The notes: generated by a model not told the origin, from the letters alone. 13,912 nt of DNA from Spirochaetota bacterium (GCA_023421875.1 JAEZSM010000129.1:1-13912); one strand, 5' to 3'; counted from the first letter of the stretch, positions 1 to 6,960 are shown. Numbers and translations: made by a program.

Positions 1-27
1 CTTCCATACTCTCCGACGAGTTCATGG
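1..27 (+). repeat. Intragenic direct repeat, copy 1
   Basis: Bases 1-27 match bases 244-270 at 26 of 27 positions, in the same reading frame (offset 243 bases, 81 codons). The repeat encodes the S-I-L-S-D-E-F-M end of a helical unit. It may extend left beyond the window. Confidence 0.8.
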
Positions 28-848
28 CCGATGTCCTGGCTGATCGCGAGGCAGAGGTAGCTAAAGCCGAGGCCGACGTCGCCATAGGCGAGGCTATGAC
101 CAGGATGGCCTGGGCCGAGAACAACGAGATCGACAAGGATTACCCCGCCGAGTACAAAGAAGCCTCAGCCGCCATGGAAGGTGCCGAGCTGGCCTATGCC
201 AACGAGCGCTACGCCCCTGCCACTACCCTGGCTGAGGAAGTCTCTTCCATACTCTCCGACGAGTTTATGGAGAAGGTGCTTGAGAGCAGGACACCCGAGG
301 CTATTCAAGCGGCGCAGGATGAAGCGAAAAAGACTGAGGAAACCCAGAAAGCCGCCGACGCCAACGCTGCCGCCAAGGATAGCGCCTACCTGGAGATCGA
401 CAATGCCCAGGCCCGCTACGACTGGGCCAAAGACAACAACGCCGAAAACAACTACCCCGATCTCTTCGCCAAGGGCGGCGCCGACCTGGCCAAGGCCAAG
501 CAGGCCTATGGCGATGGCAAATTCCTCGATGCCTCTGCGTTGGCCAAAGAAGCCATGAAATCCCTCTCCAGCATCAAGGCCTTCGCCGATCTGCCGGCGG
601 TCTATATCGTACGCCTGATCCCCGAGCGCAGGGACTGTCTGTGGAGAATCGCCGAGTATCCCTTCATCTACAACAACCCGCTCAAGTGGCCGGTTCTGTA
701 CGAAGCGAACAAGAAGACCTTCAAGGACCCCTCCAACCCCGATCTGATCTTCCCCGATCAGGTCCTGAATATCCCCGCCATCAAGGGCGAAACCCGCTCC
801 GGCACCTGGGATCCCAAGAAGACCTACAATCCGCTTCCGAAAAAGTAA
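3..848 (+). CDS. Helical-repeat protein with C-terminal LysM domain (5' partial)
   Basis: The frame is open to the left edge, so the true start lies outside the window. The ATG at base 24 falls inside a repeat (the motif SILSDEF-M recurs 81 codons later) and is not a credible start. The visible 281 residues comprise two alanine-, lysine- and glutamate-rich helical units. Each holds an aromatic-W-A-rich helix followed by a Y-P motif and a helix ending in an L-A-x-E-x-x-x-S/L pattern (WAENN... and WAKDNN..., about 104 residues apart), resembling DUF4398-type repeats. A divergent LysM-like domain follows at roughly residues 200-260 of the visible part (Y-I-V-R start, L-W-R-I-A, K-W-P-x-L-Y-x-A-N, I-F-P-D-Q-x-L-x-I-P). 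LysM domains bind peptidoglycan N-acetylglucosamine, so a periplasmic, wall-associated structural role is inferred. Any signal peptide would be upstream and cannot be seen. The coding type is secure; the exact function is not. Confidence 0.85.
   Translation, partial: SILSDEFMADVLADREAEVAKAEADVAIGEAMTRMAWAENNEIDKDYPAEYKEASAAMEGAELAYANERYAPATTLAEEVSSILSDEFMEKVLESRTPEAIQAAQDEAKKTEETQKAADANAAAKDSAYLEIDNAQARYDWAKDNNAENNYPDLFAKGGADLAKAKQAYGDGKFLDASALAKEAMKSLSSIKAFADLPAVYIVRLIPERRDCLWRIAEYPFIYNNPLKWPVLYEANKKTFKDPSNPDLIFPDQVLNIPAIKGETRSGTWDPKKTYNPLPKK
244..270 (+). repeat. Intragenic direct repeat, copy 2
   Basis: Second copy of the 27-base in-frame repeat seen at 1-27, with a single C/T difference. 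Sequence after the copies diverges at once, so only the unit end is conserved at DNA level. Confidence 0.8.
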
Positions 849-859
849 GCGACACCGAT

Positions 860-880
860 GGGGAGAATAGCATTCTCCCC
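860..880. other. Perfect 9-bp stem-loop between convergent genes
   Basis: Arms GGGGAGAAT (860-868) and ATTCTCCCC (872-880) pair perfectly around a 3-base loop, 11 bases after the stop codon of the LysM gene. No T-run follows on either strand, so it is not an intrinsic terminator by itself. It could stabilise the 3' ends of transcripts or act as a protein-binding palindrome. Its central AGAAT-AGC-ATTCT resembles the palindrome upstream of ptsI at 5926-5940. Confidence 0.55.
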
Positions 881-888
881 GGAGATGC

Positions 889-925
889 AAAGGGCCTGCC
901 GCGAAAATGCGGCAGGCCCTTTTTA
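889..925 (+). terminator. Rho-independent terminator of the LysM gene
   Basis: A 14-bp perfect GC-rich stem (889-902 with 909-922, core GGGCCTGCCGC) closes a 6-base loop and runs into a T-tract at 920-925. It lies 40 bases after the LysM gene stop and 19 bases from the convergent aminopeptidase stop. On the minus strand the stem is followed only by TTT then GCATC, so it would terminate the M18 transcript less efficiently, though it may act in both directions. Confidence 0.88.
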
Positions 926-943
926 TTATGTCTGGCTGGAAGA

Positions 944-2266
944 TCAGGGCAATTTCTGGCGCTCTGTATCCATTTGGAAGAATTCCTTCAGGAGCCTGCA
1001 GACAGCCTGGTGGTCAGCGCTGTCGATCGTCTCTCTGGCGGCGTGCATTGAGAGCATGGGATGGCCTATGTCCATGCAGCGGAAACCGAGCCTTGCCGCC
1101 GTAATGGGGCCGATCGTGCTACCCGGCTGGCTGTCGGCCCTGGCCATGTATTTTTGCCAGGGAATCTGGGCTTTCTGGCAAAGGTTACTGAAAAGCGCCT
1201 CGGTGAGGCTGTCGGTGGCATAGCGCCGGGACGCGTTGAGCTTGAGGGCGGGGCCGCCCCCGAGCCGCGGTGAGAACCGTGGGTCGTATTTTTCCGCATA
1301 GGCCGGGTTCAAGGCCTGGGCGGCATCTACCGATACGCAGAGCGAACGGGCGCCCGCCCTGTAAAAATCCTCTGCAGAACCCCTGAGGCCCAGATTAATC
1401 CGGGCCAACAGATCCCTCAAGAAACTCGAATCGGCGCCCTGGGGACTCCGCGAACCGATTTCTTCGGCGTCCATGAAGCAGGCGACCTGGGTAGAAAGTC
1501 CCGGCTTGGCTGCGCAGAATGCCTGACTGACAGCGCTGCAGCCCGCCAGATTATCCAGCCGCGGAGCGTTCACCAGCGTACCCATATCTCCTCTACCCAA
1601 ACGCGCTGCCTTGTCGGGATCGAAAAAGGACAGGTCCATGCTCAGGATGCTGTCTTCCCCCAGGCTCAGTTCTCTTGCGAGCTTGGAAATAAGCCAGCGC
1701 CCAGCATCGGTCGCGGAAGCATCGGCGCCCAGGTTGTCGACTAAAACGGGCAGATGAAGGTTGGCCTTCAGCTCCATGCCCTTGTTGAGTTCCCTGTCCA
1801 GATGAATCGCCAAGCCTGGGATGACCCCCAAGGCTTCGCCGGAATTGTAAAGATACGACCTGTAGCCATCCTGGTCTTTGACAATGAGTTGCCCGGCCAG
1901 GCCGAGAGGCCGATCCAGCCATCCCGAAAGGATCGCCGAGCCGTAGACTTCGACGGCAAGCCTCAGCATCGAACGGTCCTTAAGCTCGGCCCCCGGCCTT
2001 AGCTTGATGCAGGGACTGTCGGTATGGGCCCCCGCTAGAAGGAAACCGGAACGACTGGGCGGATGGAATCCGGGGCGGAAGGCTACCAGGGCTGTGCCTC
2101 CCCTGCTCACAAAGTAGGCAGCCCCCGGTTCCAGCACCCAAGGATCTTCTTCTTTCAGTTCCTGCGCTCCCCTGGCGGTAAAAAATGCCGACAGGTTCTC
2201 CACCGCATGGTAGGGTGTTGGCGTGGCGTCTATAAACTCGCAAAGGCTTTTCGCGCTGTCGCTCAT
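944..2266 (-). CDS. apeB: M18 family zinc aminopeptidase (aspartyl-aminopeptidase type)
   Basis: This 440-residue protein fits the M18 metallopeptidase family, which removes N-terminal residues (often acidic) from peptides with a two-zinc centre in the cytoplasm. Visible motifs in order are G-A-H81-T-D-S-P, A-I-H-L-D-R near 154, R-L-D238-N-L, M-D-A-E268-E269-I-G-S, S-V-D314-A-A, and M-L-S-M-H408-A-A-R-E. These supply the expected two His, two Asp and two Glu. Many relatives have D-x-A-H-A where this one has D-A-A-Q-A (Q317). The start at 2266 is chosen over an ATG at 2296: it has AAGGAAG 8 bases upstream, and it begins one base after the stop of the preceding regulator gene, while the upstream ATG has no good Shine-Dalgarno and would overlap that gene. 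It is the last gene of the ptsI-der-merR unit. Family assignment is firm; substrate preference is inferred. Confidence 0.92.
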   Translation of the reverse strand: MSDSAKSLCEFIDATPTPYHAVENLSAFFTARGAQELKEEDPWVLEPGAAYFVSRGGTALVAFRPGFHPPSRSGFLLAGAHTDSPCIKLRPGAELKDRSMLRLAVEVYGSAILSGWLDRPLGLAGQLIVKDQDGYRSYLYNSGEALGVIPGLAIHLDRELNKGMELKANLHLPVLVDNLGADASATDAGRWLISKLARELSLGEDSILSMDLSFFDPDKAARLGRGDMGTLVNAPRLDNLAGCSAVSQAFCAAKPGLSTQVACFMDAEEIGSRSPQGADSSFLRDLLARINLGLRGSAEDFYRAGARSLCVSVDAAQALNPAYAEKYDPRFSPRLGGGPALKLNASRRYATDSLTEALFSNLCQKAQIPWQKYMARADSQPGSTIGPITAARLGFRCMDIGHPMLSMHAARETIDSADHQAVCRLLKEFFQMDTERQKLP

Positions 2267-2267
2267 C

Positions 2268-2636
2268 TTAGGCGCTTCCTTCCAGGCTCGCTTCATGCCT
2301 GTTTCGTTCCGACAACGCTGGCTTCTGCAGTTCCCTTAAATCGCTGAAAAGCGAAAACAGCTGTGTTCGCAGCTCCAGGATTTCGGCTTTAAGGGAAGGA
2401 TCACCCCTGGTGATTTCCTCCTCCATCGCCCTGCAGGCCGCCTTGAGCCCCAAATCGCGCACCAGGGCCAGCCGCTTAAGTCTTGCCAGGACGCAGAGGT
2501 CCAGGGGCGAATAGGCCCTCCTGCCGAAGAGATCCTTTCGGGGCGCCAAGAAGGGAACTTCCTTTTCCCAGAACCGCAGCGTCGATGCAGGCAGGCCGAG
2601 GAGGGCTTCTACTTCGCCGGTACTGTAGGATTTCAT
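2268..2636 (-). CDS. MerR-family transcriptional regulator
   Basis: This 122-residue protein opens with a MerR winged helix-turn-helix: Y-S-T-G-E-V at 4-9, L-G-L-P-A-S-T-L-R-F-W-E at 13-24, then R-R-A-Y-S-P-L-D around 39-46. A helical dimerisation stretch (about 75-110, L-K-A-E-I-L-E-L-R-T-Q-L) follows. There is no long effector domain and no cysteine cluster of the metal-sensing MerR type, so the signal is unknown. The ATG overlaps the der stop in an ATGA arrangement (4 bases), and AGGA lies 8-9 bases upstream, indicating translational coupling. Its place inside a ptsI-der-aminopeptidase unit is unusual; it could autoregulate the unit, but that is inference. Confidence 0.9.
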   Translation of the reverse strand: MKSYSTGEVEALLGLPASTLRFWEKEVPFLAPRKDLFGRRAYSPLDLCVLARLKRLALVRDLGLKAACRAMEEEITRGDPSLKAEILELRTQLFSLFSDLRELQKPALSERNRHEASLEGSA

Positions 2637-4132
2637 GGCTTTTTCCTGGCGTTCCAGTCTTTCCGGGAAGCCTTGAGTTCCAGGCTCAAGGGTATGCCGT
2701 CCAGGCCGAATTCTTTGCGTAATCTATTTTTAAGAAAGGAAACATAGGATTCCGGCACGACATCGGGCCTGGTGACGAACACGATGAATTTCTGGGGATT
2801 GGCCGAGGTCTGCACCGCGTAGCGAAGCTTAAATCTCGTACTCGGACCAACCGGGGGCGGGTTGGTCTCAACCCAATGAGTAATTGCCTTATTTAATCGG
2901 GAGGTCTCTATTTTCCTGTTGAGCATGGCATAGATGGAAATAACCGTATTCATGAGCTTGTCCAGGCCGCTGCCTTCCTTGGCCGAAACGGCCACCACCG
3001 GGGCATAGGCCATCTGACCAAAAAAGAACCTGAGCTTGTCCCTGGATGCCTCGAAGGTGTTTTTTATCTCGGGCATGAGATCCCATTTGCTCAGGGCGAA
3101 AATCACGCCCCTGCCTTCATCCACAGCGAAGGATGCAATCTTTTTATCCTGGTCGGTTAGTCCTTCCTGGGCATCAATCATGAGAATCACAATATCTGCC
3201 TGGCTGACCACCGCGATAGAGCGGGTGACCGAGTAATACTCCACATCGTCCTGCACCTTCTTCTTGCGCCGTATACCTGCGGTGTCCAGGACTACAATGC
3301 CCCTGCCCTTCCAGGTAAAGCGCCCTTCGACAACGTCTCTCGTGGTGCCCGGGACTTCGCTCACAATACTGCGCTCTTCCCCCAACAAGATATTGAGAAG
3401 GCTGGACTTGCCGGTGTTGGGTTTTCCCATGATTGCGATGCGGATATCGGCCCGCTCCGCATCGACGGCTCTAACCTGGGAAAAATCCAATCGTTTAGCG
3501 ATTTTTTCTATCAGAATATCGATGTTCCGGTTGTGCTCGGCCGAGATGAATACCACATCGTCGTAGCCCCAGCGGAGATGAGTCCAGGCCTGGTTATCCC
3601 GGTCCGGCGAGTCGGCTTTGTTCACAACCAGGACCAGGCGCTGGCTCATCGGACGAAGCAGGGCGGCGAACTCTTCGTCTTCCGGGGATATGTCGGTCGC
3701 GTCGACGATAAAGAGCAGAAGTTCCGCTCTGGAAAGCACTGAGAGACTGCGGGCGACCACCAGGTCGTCCAGGCCTTCACGCTCTAGCTTGAAGCCGCCC
3801 GTATCCACCAGCCTGCAGCGGGAGCTGCCGTCGGGCAGAAGGAATTCGGCTTCGATGGGGTCCCGGGTAACGCCGGGTCTGGGGTCCGTTATCGCCCTGC
3901 GCTTGTGCAGCAGCCGGTTGAAGAGGGTCGATTTTCCCACGTTCGGCCTGCCCACGAGCGCTACCATGGGAAGGTTTTCATAGCGCAGAAGCTCCCGTTC
4001 GAGCACCGCTGCCGTTCCTGGTTCCGCTTCCGTCCCTGGCTCTGCCGATACCGATGTTCTGCGCTTTACCGACTGTGCCGGCTTGGCTGAGGTTCCCTTC
4101 CGAGCACAGGCGATTTTTTCTTTCTTTCCCAT
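2633..4132 (-). CDS. der: Ribosome-assembly GTPase Der (EngA) with N-terminal extension
   Basis: Der is an essential tandem-G-domain GTPase for late 50S subunit assembly. The first G domain shows G-R-P-N-V-G-K-S-T at 61-69, D-T-G-G at 110-113 and N-K-A-D at 171-174. The second shows G-K-P-N-T-G-K-S-S at 236-244, D-T-A-G at 283-286 and S-K-W-D at 348-351. A KH-like C-terminal domain runs to the lysine-rich end. The second G4 motif reads SKWD where the family normally has NKWD. About 55 residues precede the usual family start (P-M-V-A-L-V-G); they are basic and contain a duplicated A-E-P-G-T. The ATG at 4132 is supported by AGGCAGGT just upstream, whereas the internal Met56 has no Shine-Dalgarno. 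It begins 11 bases after ptsI ends and overlaps the next gene by 4. Confidence 0.96.
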   Translation of the reverse strand: MGKKEKIACARKGTSAKPAQSVKRRTSVSAEPGTEAEPGTAAVLERELLRYENLPMVALVGRPNVGKSTLFNRLLHKRRAITDPRPGVTRDPIEAEFLLPDGSSRCRLVDTGGFKLEREGLDDLVVARSLSVLSRAELLLFIVDATDISPEDEEFAALLRPMSQRLVLVVNKADSPDRDNQAWTHLRWGYDDVVFISAEHNRNIDILIEKIAKRLDFSQVRAVDAERADIRIAIMGKPNTGKSSLLNILLGEERSIVSEVPGTTRDVVEGRFTWKGRGIVVLDTAGIRRKKKVQDDVEYYSVTRSIAVVSQADIVILMIDAQEGLTDQDKKIASFAVDEGRGVIFALSKWDLMPEIKNTFEASRDKLRFFFGQMAYAPVVAVSAKEGSGLDKLMNTVISIYAMLNRKIETSRLNKAITHWVETNPPPVGPSTRFKLRYAVQTSANPQKFIVFVTRPDVVPESYVSFLKNRLRKEFGLDGIPLSLELKASRKDWNARKKP

Positions 4133-4143
4133 GGAATACCTGC

Positions 4144-5865
4144 CTAAGCCTTGAATCGACTGGCGATATAGGTCGCCACTTGCGTTGAACTGGTCATATG
4201 CGTTACAGCCTCAGCGAGGTTTTCTGCATCTTCCAGTTTTTGAGAAAAGAGAAAGCTTTTTACAAAAGGTATGGAGACTGCGGACATGGAAAGCTCCCGG
4301 AGCCCCATGCCGACTAAAAGAAGCGCGGCCAGGGGATCGGCGCCCATTTCGCCGCAGAGGCTCACCTCGATCTTCGCCTTTTTTGCGGCCTCGATTGTCG
4401 TGCGGATGAGGCGGAGCACAGCCGGATTGAAGGGATCGTGGAGGTAGGCTACCTTTTCGTTCCCTCTGTCCACGGCCATGGTGTATTGGATTAGGTCGTT
4501 GGTGCCTATGGAAAAGAAATCGGCGCTCCGGGCAAGGATATCAGAGCAGAGGGCAGCGGAGGGCACTTCGATCATGATGCCCGCCTTTATCTGGGCCGGC
4601 ACCTCGAGCCCGCGCATGCGGCATTCCCATTGGGCTTCCTCAAGGATTCCACGGGCGCGCACCAGTTCTTCCACGGTGCTGATCATGGGAAACATGATGC
4701 GCAGGTCTCCGAAAGCCGCTGCCCGAAGCAGGGCTCTCAGCTGCGTGCGGAAGATATCGGTTTTGGAGAGGCAGAAGCGGATTGCCCGCCAGCCCAAGAG
4801 GGGATTTTTTTCATCCTGGGCTCCCAGTTCGGGCAAAACCTTGTCTCCGCCGATATCCAGCGTCCTGATTGTGACAGGCTTGCCTTCCATGCCTTCCACT
4901 ACTTTTTTATATGCCTTGAACTGGGCTTCCTCACCCGGGATATGGCCACCGAGAAAGAGAAATTCCGAGCGGAAAAGCCCTATACCGTCTGCCCGCTGTT
5001 CAAGGACGGCTTCGAGCTCCTCGGGCACTTCAATATTGGCCTTCAAGAGGATTCGCTGCCCATCCTTGGTAGCCGCAGGGAAATCCCTCATGCCAGAAAA
5101 TTCTTTTTCCCTGGCTAGCCTCCGGGATCGGGCCGCTTTTTCCTTTTTCAGCGCCCCTTCATCGGGGTCTATTACCACCAGCCCTTTGTCCCCGTCCACG
5201 ATTATGGAGCTGCCGCCCTGTACATCAGCCATGAAAGGACCCAATCCGAGGACGGCAGGAATGCCGAAAGCCCTGGCCAGTATTGCCGCATGACTTGTAC
5301 GGCCTCCAGCCTCCAACGCTATGCCCCTGATTTTTGTCCTCGCCATGCCCACCATGTCCGAGGGTAAAAGGTCCCGGGCGACAAGGATGACGTCATTTTC
5401 CAAATCGCCGAGACTGAAGCGCTCCCGGTGCAGCAAATGCCCTAAAACCCTGTGGATGACATCGTGGACATCCGATACCCGCTCCTGGATATAGGGGTCC
5501 TGGGAGGAGGAGAGCTGGTCTATCATCTCCTGTTCCAGAGTGAAAACAATGCTCTCGACATTCATCAAGGTGCTATGCAGTCTTTCCTGTACCTGCTCCA
5601 GGACATCGGGGTCGTCCAGCATGAGAAGATGGGCGTCAAAGATCGCAGCCTGCTCTTCCCCGGCCTCGGTCAAGGCTTTTTCCCGGAGGTTTTTCACCTC
5701 TCCCTTCGCCTGGGCTACGGCTTCCTTATACCGTTCGAACTCCTCGGAAGCATCCTCGGATTGGATTGAGTAAGCAGGAATGGCGCTGCTGTAATCATCG
5801 GAATATAAAAAGGCCGAAGCGATGGCTGCGCCTGGTGAAGCGGCAACGCCGCGGAGTTCTCGCAT
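4144..5865 (-). CDS. ptsI: Phosphoenolpyruvate-protein phosphotransferase (PTS enzyme I)
   Basis: Enzyme I takes phosphate from phosphoenolpyruvate onto a histidine and passes it to HPr in the cytoplasm, starting sugar uptake or regulatory phosphotransfer. The 573-residue length is normal. The N-terminal domain (about 5-125) is followed by the swivelling phosphohistidine domain with G-G-R-T-S-H192-A-A-I-L-A-R. The PEP-binding barrel has G-I-G-L-F-R-S-E-F-L-F at 294-304, R-T-L-D-I-G-G-D-K at 334-342, G-T-N-D-L-I-Q-Y at 454-461 and the catalytic C504-G-E-M. No GAF domain is present, so it is the PtsI rather than the PtsP form. No HPr or EII gene lies in the window. There is no Shine-Dalgarno before the ATG; instead a promoter places the transcript start at or next to the A of ATG. 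It is first in the four-gene minus-strand unit. Confidence 0.96.
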   Translation of the reverse strand: MRELRGVAASPGAAIASAFLYSDDYSSAIPAYSIQSEDASEEFERYKEAVAQAKGEVKNLREKALTEAGEEQAAIFDAHLLMLDDPDVLEQVQERLHSTLMNVESIVFTLEQEMIDQLSSSQDPYIQERVSDVHDVIHRVLGHLLHRERFSLGDLENDVILVARDLLPSDMVGMARTKIRGIALEAGGRTSHAAILARAFGIPAVLGLGPFMADVQGGSSIIVDGDKGLVVIDPDEGALKKEKAARSRRLAREKEFSGMRDFPAATKDGQRILLKANIEVPEELEAVLEQRADGIGLFRSEFLFLGGHIPGEEAQFKAYKKVVEGMEGKPVTIRTLDIGGDKVLPELGAQDEKNPLLGWRAIRFCLSKTDIFRTQLRALLRAAAFGDLRIMFPMISTVEELVRARGILEEAQWECRMRGLEVPAQIKAGIMIEVPSAALCSDILARSADFFSIGTNDLIQYTMAVDRGNEKVAYLHDPFNPAVLRLIRTTIEAAKKAKIEVSLCGEMGADPLAALLLVGMGLRELSMSAVSIPFVKSFLFSQKLEDAENLAEAVTHMTSSTQVATYIASRFKA

Positions 5866-5871
5866 GGAAGG

Positions 5872-5900
5872 AATGTAGCAGATATTAGTTCTATCGTCAA
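5872..5900 (-). promoter_or_regulatory. ptsI promoter predicted to give a leaderless mRNA
   Basis: On the minus strand TTGACG (5900-5895) is followed after exactly 17 bases by TACATT (5877-5872), preceded by TG at the extended -10 position. Only six bases (CCTTCC) separate the -10 box from the ATG at 5865, so the expected start of transcription coincides with the start codon. The region before the ATG is pyrimidine-rich and has no Shine-Dalgarno, which agrees with leaderless translation. Confidence 0.65.
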
Positions 5901-5902
5901 AC

Positions 5903-5916
5903 GTAGAGCCCTCTAC
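5903..5916. promoter_or_regulatory. Palindrome abutting the ptsI -35 box
   Basis: GTAGAG-CC-CTCTAC is a perfect inverted repeat with 6-base arms and a 2-base centre. It ends two bases from the -35 hexamer of the ptsI promoter, a classic place for an activator or repressor site. The binding protein is unknown; the MerR-type regulator encoded in the same operon is one candidate. Confidence 0.4.
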
Positions 5917-5925
5917 CGCTGTCTT

Positions 5926-5940
5926 TAGAATGGCATTCTA
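5926..5940. promoter_or_regulatory. 15-base 7-1-7 palindrome upstream of ptsI
   Basis: TAGAATG-G-CATTCTA is a perfect inverted repeat with 7-base arms and a single central base, lying 25 bases upstream of the ptsI -35 box. The 7-1-7 layout is like the sites of Fur/PerR/Zur-family regulators, but the sequence is not a clear match to any of their consensus boxes. Assignment as an operator is inference. Confidence 0.4.
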
Positions 5941-6024
5941 TAGCGGGGAATCCTGTCTGAATCCCCAAGCGATGTGCAGAGTCTGTATAATAAGAGAATC
6001 CAATGCCCTAGGAACACTGCTCGG

Positions 6025-6960
6025 TTATTGAAGCACGTTGATAGGATTCACGGACTTTCCGTTTTTATACACGGTAAAATGCAAATGCGGCCCCGTGCTG
6101 TACCCTGTATTCCCTGAAAGCCCCACCCTATTTCCCCGAGGCACATACTGACCCTTTTTGACCAAAATGGATGAAAGATGGGCGTAGAGGGTTTGCCAGC
6201 CCGCGGGATGACGAAGCATGACATAGTTGCCCATTATGGGAGAGTACCCAGCCTCGCTCACGCTGCCTTCCATGGCCGCGGCGACCGGTGTTCCCGAAGG
6301 CACGCCGATATCGATGCCGTTATGGAAACTGTTTTTTCCGGTAAAGGGGTCCCGTCTCCAGGAATACCAGGATGTAATGTAGCCGCGGACGGGCCAACGG
6401 AAAAGATCGCCGGCTATTTCCCGTAAAACCACGCTAGGCAGTTTTGCATCGGGCAGAAAGAGCATTCTGCCAGCGTCGAGCTCGTTTTTCATCAATCTGT
6501 TCGTCACGATAAGCCGATCCGGGGAAATGCCATGTTTCTCCGCGATTACCTCGACGCTGTCCCCTGATTTTGCCTGGTAGAGAATGCCCGACATATTGGG
6601 GATCTTCAGTAGCTGGGCCGGCTGGATCGAACGGGCCGCCTGAATGTCGTTGACGCTGAAAATCGTATCGACGCTAACTCCGTAGCTTTCAGCGATGCCC
6701 GATATTGTATCTCCCCGCTTAACCTGGTAGACGGAATAAAACAAACCCTCCTCTTCCTCCTCTTGCGATTCGGAATCGGGGACAATCGTGCTAAAATCGA
6801 CACTTCCCACCGCGTAGTCTGGTCCCGGCATAGGCCTGAAGCTCGAACCAATCAGGGCTATGAGACAGAGTACGGTAAAAAGCGTCTTAAGCAATGAGGA
6901 TACGCTGGCTATCCTCAGGAGAATATCTGCATGCGAAGGTCTGGATCGCAGCCTCACCAT
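6025..6960 (-). CDS. Membrane-anchored LysM-LysM-M23 peptidoglycan peptidase/hydrolase
   Basis: This 311-residue protein has a basic N-terminus, one hydrophobic segment (about 22-38) without a lipobox, and an acidic linker with a run of five glutamates (about 67-71). Two LysM domains follow (Y-x-V-K-R-G-D-T-I at 78-86 and Y-Q-A-K-S-G-D-S-V at 128-136, each ending in an I-P or L-P). The C-terminal M23 domain has F-H213-N-G-I-D217-I-G, Y-A-H261-L-S and G-P-H292-L-H294-F, so all the usual zinc and catalytic residues are present and it should be active, unlike degenerate EnvC/NlpD types. Predicted role: periplasmic cutting of cross-link peptides for wall growth or separation. The ATG at 6960 has GGAG close upstream; a TTG at 6975 in the same frame has no good Shine-Dalgarno. 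The gene is transcribed from its own promoter, 159 bases or less upstream of ptsI and in the same direction. Confidence 0.93.
   Translation of the reverse strand: MVRLRSRPSHADILLRIASVSSLLKTLFTVLCLIALIGSSFRPMPGPDYAVGSVDFSTIVPDSESQEEEEEGLFYSVYQVKRGDTISGIAESYGVSVDTIFSVNDIQAARSIQPAQLLKIPNMSGILYQAKSGDSVEVIAEKHGISPDRLIVTNRLMKNELDAGRMLFLPDAKLPSVVLREIAGDLFRWPVRGYITSWYSWRRDPFTGKNSFHNGIDIGVPSGTPVAAAMEGSVSEAGYSPIMGNYVMLRHPAGWQTLYAHLSSILVKKGQYVPRGNRVGLSGNTGYSTGPHLHFTVYKNGKSVNPINVLQ

Noticed and set aside
165..890. 241-codon open frame on the minus strand opposite the LysM repeat gene
   Set aside because: Low-complexity glycine/valine/leucine-rich text typical of the antisense of Ala/Lys/Glu-rich coding DNA; no Shine-Dalgarno, and the sense frame has clear repeats and a LysM domain.
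4144..5865. Nitrogen-PTS enzyme PtsP
   Set aside because: That form carries an N-terminal GAF domain; this protein begins directly with the enzyme I N-domain and is 573 residues long.
5945..5966. Imperfect stem-loop (GGGGA...TCCCC) downstream of the M23 gene as a terminator
   Set aside because: The stem has an internal A-A mismatch and no T-run follows on either strand.
5986..5991. Perfect TATAAT on the plus strand between the M23 and ptsI genes
   Set aside because: No -35 box at a suitable distance, and no plus-strand gene or recognisable RNA follows before 7116.
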